From Betaproteobacteria bacterium (lineage in GTDB: Bacteria > Pseudomonadota > Gammaproteobacteria > Burkholderiales > SG8-41): DNA of 18,890 nucleotides. Within the stretch, counting starts at the first letter, position 1. The number at the start of each line of letters is the position of its first letter. Location: positions 1 through 18,890 of the forward strand of contig JANXSE010000406.1 of the NCBI GenBank assembly GCA_025356695.1, written 5' to 3'. Below, one piece after another: positions 16,458-18,890 of the stretch. A model generated the notes under the pieces. The model was given only the letters and a program-made list of their open reading frames with translations, made no database searches and was not told where the DNA came from. The position numbers and the translations under genes are program-made.

Positions 16458-16556
16458 TATAATTTCCCTGTTAATGCGGGCTGGCGGGCAGCGGAGAGGG
16501 GCGGCGTGCGGCTACCGTAAAACCATACGCTTAAACCCGAATAATCGCTTGAAATT
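16458..16556. promoter_or_regulatory. Divergent pilT / yggS intergenic region
   Basis: The 99 bp should hold both promoters. Toward yggS, AATAAT (16540-16545) is a weak -10 candidate with GTAAAA 17 bp upstream, but it would leave a leader of only about 5 nt. Toward pilT I see a ribosome binding site next to the start but no convincing promoter, and no sigma-54 type GG/GC element. Confidence 0.35.
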
Positions 16557-17252
16557 ATGGACACAATCGGCGTTAACTTGCAAGCGGTGAAAGCCCGCAT
16601 CGCGACCGCGGCAAAGCAATGCGGACGCGACCCCGGCAGCATTGAATTGTTGGCGGTGAGCAAAACCTTCGGCGCCGACGCGGTACGCAGCGCGCACGCC
16701 GCCGGACAACACGCGTTCGGCGAAAATTATGTGCAGGAAGCGGTCGATAAGATCACCGCTTTGCGGGATCTGCCGCTGGTCTGGCACTTCATAGGACCGA
16801 TTCAGGGCAACAAAACGCGCCAGATCGCCACGCATTTCGACTGGGTGCACAGCATCGACCGTCTGAAAATCGCCGGGCGGCTCGCCGCGGCGCGGCCCGC
16901 GACAATGGCACCATTGCAGGTGTGCATCCAGATCAACATCGGCGACGAAGATTCAAAAAGCGGTGTTGTCCCAGCCGAAGCGCTGGCGCTGGCCCGCGGA
17001 ATTGCAACACTGCCGCAGCTGAAACTGCGCGGCTTGATGAGCATACCGCCGGCCAGCGAGGACATCACGGTGCAACGCGGTCATTTCGCGCAATTGCGGC
17101 GTTTGCGCGACGAAATCGCGGCGGCGGGCTTTTCGCTCGATACCCTGTCGATGGGCATGTCGGCAGATATCGAAGCGGCGGTCGCCGAGGGCGCGACCAT
17201 GGTGCGCGTAGGCACGGCGATTTTCGGTGCGCGACAACAGCAAAACGCATGA
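16557..17252 (+). CDS. yggS: YggS/PROSC-family pyridoxal phosphate homeostasis protein
   Basis: 231 residues, usual length for the family. Diagnostic stretches: LLAVSKT (31-37, Lys36 forms the Schiff base with PLP), FGENYVQE (54-61), WHFIGPIQGNK (76-86) and the C-terminal LSMGMSADIEAAVAEGATMVRVG phosphate-binding region. The protein is a monomeric alanine-racemase-like barrel without known catalytic activity that binds PLP and keeps vitamin B6 and amino acid pools in balance. It heads a plus-strand cluster with proC, yggT and yggU and is divergent from pilT, a very widely conserved order. The ATG at 16557 gives the standard N-terminus; no strong ribosome binding site is visible. Confidence 0.97.
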   Translation: MDTIGVNLQAVKARIATAAKQCGRDPGSIELLAVSKTFGADAVRSAHAAGQHAFGENYVQEAVDKITALRDLPLVWHFIGPIQGNKTRQIATHFDWVHSIDRLKIAGRLAAARPATMAPLQVCIQINIGDEDSKSGVVPAEALALARGIATLPQLKLRGLMSIPPASEDITVQRGHFAQLRRLRDEIAAAGFSLDTLSMGMSADIEAAVAEGATMVRVGTAIFGARQQQNA

Positions 17253-17322
17253 TTTTCCGGTTGACGGCCGGAGTCACTACAATGGCAACCTTCCGGTAAC
17301 AATCGAATCGCAGGAATTTCGC

Positions 17323-18135
17323 ATGAAAATCACCTTCATCGGCGGCGGCAACATGGCTGGCGCCATCATCGGCGGCCTCACCCGCGACGGTTTCGCGGCC
17401 GAAGACGTCAATATCGTCGAACCGGTGGCCGCAGCACGCGAGCAACTCGCCCGCCGCTTCGGCGTCACGGTGGCGGGCAGCGTCGGCGAACTGGCACAGA
17501 TTGGCGACGTTGTGGTGCTGGCGGTAAAGCCGCAGCAGATGCGCACAGCCGTGCAGCCGCTCGCCGCCCGTCTGCAACAACAGGTGGTGCTGAGCATCGC
17601 GGCCGGCCTGCGTGTCGCCGATTTGTCGCGCTGGCTTGGCGGTTATGCGCGCATCGTACGCTGCATGCCGAACACACCGGCACTGATCGGTGCGGGCATT
17701 ACGGCGGCCTGCGCACCGGCGAACCTTGCAGCCGAAGGCCGTGGCGCGGTGGAGCGCATTCTCAAGGCCATTGGCAAAGTCGTGTGGGTAGAAGACGAAG
17801 GGCAACTCGATGCGGTGACTGCGGTGTCGGGCAGCGGGCCCGCTTACGTGTTTTATTTCATGGAGGCCATGCGCGACGCGGCCAGAGAATTGGGGCTGCC
17901 GGACGCCACCGCCGCCGAATTGACGCTTGAAACCGTGCTCGGCGCAGCAAAACTCGCCGCGGGCAGCAGCGAAGATGTCGGCACACTGCGCGAGCGCGTG
18001 ACTTCGAAGGGCGGCACCACTGCGGCGGCACTGCAAAGCATGGCGGCCGACAAGGTCAAGGAAGCGATCATGCGCGCCGTTAATGCAGCGAACCACCGCA
18101 GCCGCGAACTCGGCGCGGAACTCGGCAAAGACTGA
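17323..18135 (+). CDS. proC: Pyrroline-5-carboxylate reductase
   Basis: 270 residues from the ATG at 17323, preceded by AGGA 7 bp upstream; the frame is open further 5', but that part overlaps yggS and is not protein-like. Motifs: Rossmann FIGGGNMA (5-12) for NAD(P)H, AVKPQQM (67-73), RCMPNTPA (113-120), VSGSGPAYVF (168-177) and VTSKGGTT (226-233), which shape the substrate site. It reduces 1-pyrroline-5-carboxylate to proline, the last step of proline synthesis, in the cytoplasm, usually as a decamer. A 70-bp gap separates it from yggS; yggT follows after 9 bp. Complete and ordinary. Confidence 0.98.
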   Translation: MKITFIGGGNMAGAIIGGLTRDGFAAEDVNIVEPVAAAREQLARRFGVTVAGSVGELAQIGDVVVLAVKPQQMRTAVQPLAARLQQQVVLSIAAGLRVADLSRWLGGYARIVRCMPNTPALIGAGITAACAPANLAAEGRGAVERILKAIGKVVWVEDEGQLDAVTAVSGSGPAYVFYFMEAMRDAARELGLPDATAAELTLETVLGAAKLAAGSSEDVGTLRERVTSKGGTTAAALQSMAADKVKEAIMRAVNAANHRSRELGAELGKD

Positions 18136-18144
18136 CCCCCATAT

Positions 18145-18720
18145 ATGCTGGCCCAGGCACTGATTTTTCTGGTTTCCACCGTCGGTGATTTTTTCGCATT
18201 TGCGTTGATCACGCGTTTTCTGCTGCAGTGGGTGCGCGCGCCGGCGCGCAACCAGCTCTCCGAATTCGTCGCCGCGCTGACCAATTTCATCGTGCTGCCG
18301 GCGCGCCGTTTCATTCCCGGTTTGTGGGGACTGGATCTTGCGACGCTGGTGCTCGCCTTGCTCACCGAGACGCTGAAGCTGTGGCTGATGCTGCAAATCA
18401 AGGGCGTGCAGGTTGGCACCGCGGTCGGCATGGCGCTGGTGGCACTGCTCGCCATGGCGGCCATTCACTTGACGCAACTGATGGTTTATCTGGTGATGGG
18501 CGCGCTGATCCTGCAGGCAGTCTTGAGTTGGGTGAACCCGTACAGCCCGATTGCGCCCATCCTCAACAGCGTGACACGGCCCTTTCTGCGGCCCTTCCAA
18601 CAGGTCATTCCGCTGGTGGCCAATGTGGATTTATCCCCATTGCTGGCCTTGCTGGTGTGTCAGTTGATACTGGCAGTGCCGCTGGCGTGGCTGGAAGGAA
18701 ACCTGGGACGATTGTTGTGA
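18145..18720 (+). CDS. yggT: YggT-family membrane protein
   Basis: 191 residues with two repeated YGGT modules, each of two hydrophobic helices. The second module carries the clearest signature, SWVNPYSPIAPILNSVTRPF with FLRPFQQVIP following; the first has the matching LLQWVRAPARNQ and LPARRFIPGLWGLDL. The family is an inner-membrane protein linked in some bacteria and in plastids to osmotic stress, cell division or complex assembly; no biochemical activity is established. It lies 9 bp after proC and overlaps the DUF167 gene by 4 bases (GTGA). The start ATG is again within a CATATATG octamer (18140-18147). Confidence 0.95.
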   Translation: MLAQALIFLVSTVGDFFAFALITRFLLQWVRAPARNQLSEFVAALTNFIVLPARRFIPGLWGLDLATLVLALLTETLKLWLMLQIKGVQVGTAVGMALVALLAMAAIHLTQLMVYLVMGALILQAVLSWVNPYSPIAPILNSVTRPFLRPFQQVIPLVANVDLSPLLALLVCQLILAVPLAWLEGNLGRLL

Positions 18721-18890
18721 CCGCAGCGCCGGACCCGTGGTGGAAATGCGATTCTGCGGGCGGAAAAATCACATTGACACTGCATGTGCAACCAAACGCG
18801 CGGCAGACCGCGGTGGCCGGGCGCCATGGCGACGCGCTGAAGCTCAAAATCGCTGCGCCGGCGGTCGATGACAAAGCCAATTGGGCACTA
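18717..18890 (+). CDS. yggU: DUF167 (YggU) family protein, 3' end outside window
   Basis: 58 codons are visible from a GTG at 18717, overlapping the yggT stop as GTGA. After a short N-terminus (PDPWWKC) comes the DUF167 pattern: LTLHVQPNARQTAVAGRHG and LKLKIAAPAVDDKAN. The family has about 100 residues and no known enzymatic role. Position directly after yggT is the conserved place for it. The frame stays open to the last base, so the end lies beyond the window. Confidence 0.92.
   Translation, partial: MTAAPDPWWKCDSAGGKITLTLHVQPNARQTAVAGRHGDALKLKIAAPAVDDKANWAL

Noticed and set aside
16456..16461. TATAAT on the minus strand at the pilT start as a promoter
   Set aside because: Its last two bases are the first two of the pilT ATG, so transcription would begin inside the gene. 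An AGGGA ribosome binding site just upstream supports the ATG, making the TATAAT a coincidence.
17261..17283. TTGACG and TACAAT as a proC promoter
   Set aside because: The two hexamers are only 11 bp apart, too close for sigma-70, and neither has a convincing partner at 16-18 bp.
18140..18147. Shared octamer CATATATG at the vanZ and yggT starts as a regulatory motif
   Set aside because: Two copies of an 8-mer that includes the ATG itself are too little to infer a common regulator, and the flanking bases differ.

Overview
The window reads as ordinary, densely packed, GC-rich chromosomal DNA. Gene content and order point to a betaproteobacterium: ubiJ-ubiB, a divergent pilTU / yggS-proC-yggT-yggU block, standalone RlmL-type methyltransferase, HemJ and NodI/NodJ-like ABC genes. 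I found no tRNA, rRNA, CRISPR array, insertion sequence, phage gene or attachment site. No gap between genes exceeds about 120 bases.

Layout. (1) Positions 2-2158: the 3' part of ubiJ and all of ubiB, both for ubiquinone biosynthesis. (2) 2246-4262: a sodium:solute symporter behind a recognisable promoter, then an unknown small membrane protein. (3) 4270-6685: a minus-strand DHH-family phosphoesterase-like gene, divergent with only 2 bp between start codons from a VanZ-family membrane protein, which overlaps a MazG-like nucleotide pyrophosphohydrolase. (4) 6754-11366: seven plus-strand genes with overlaps or gaps of 7 bp or less, so probably one transcription unit from the promoter at 6694-6699. 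They encode a thioredoxin-like [2Fe-2S] ferredoxin, an alpha/beta hydrolase, a NodI-like ATPase, a NodJ-like permease, HemJ, an exported HIRAN-domain protein and an RlmL-type 23S rRNA methyltransferase. (5) 11487-12627: two exported small proteins, one YHS-domain and one DUF3828-like. (6) 12646-16457, minus strand: pilT, pilU, a strong nested hairpin with a short T run, then two tandem paralogous TauE/SafE-type exporters. (7) 16557-18890: yggS, proC, yggT and the start of a DUF167 (yggU) gene.

How genes work together: UbiJ and UbiB serve the same pathway, the NodI/J-like pair should form one ABC exporter, PilT and PilU power retraction of type IV pili, and YggS (PLP homeostasis) sits beside ProC (proline synthesis) in a widely conserved cluster.

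I do not see a convincing undescribed system. The items most worth a second look are the exported HIRAN protein wedged between hemJ and rlmL, the four-cysteine cluster in the YHS protein, the terminator-like hairpin ending 5 nt before a TauE-type start codon, and the pair of divergent start codons inside one 8-bp palindrome.
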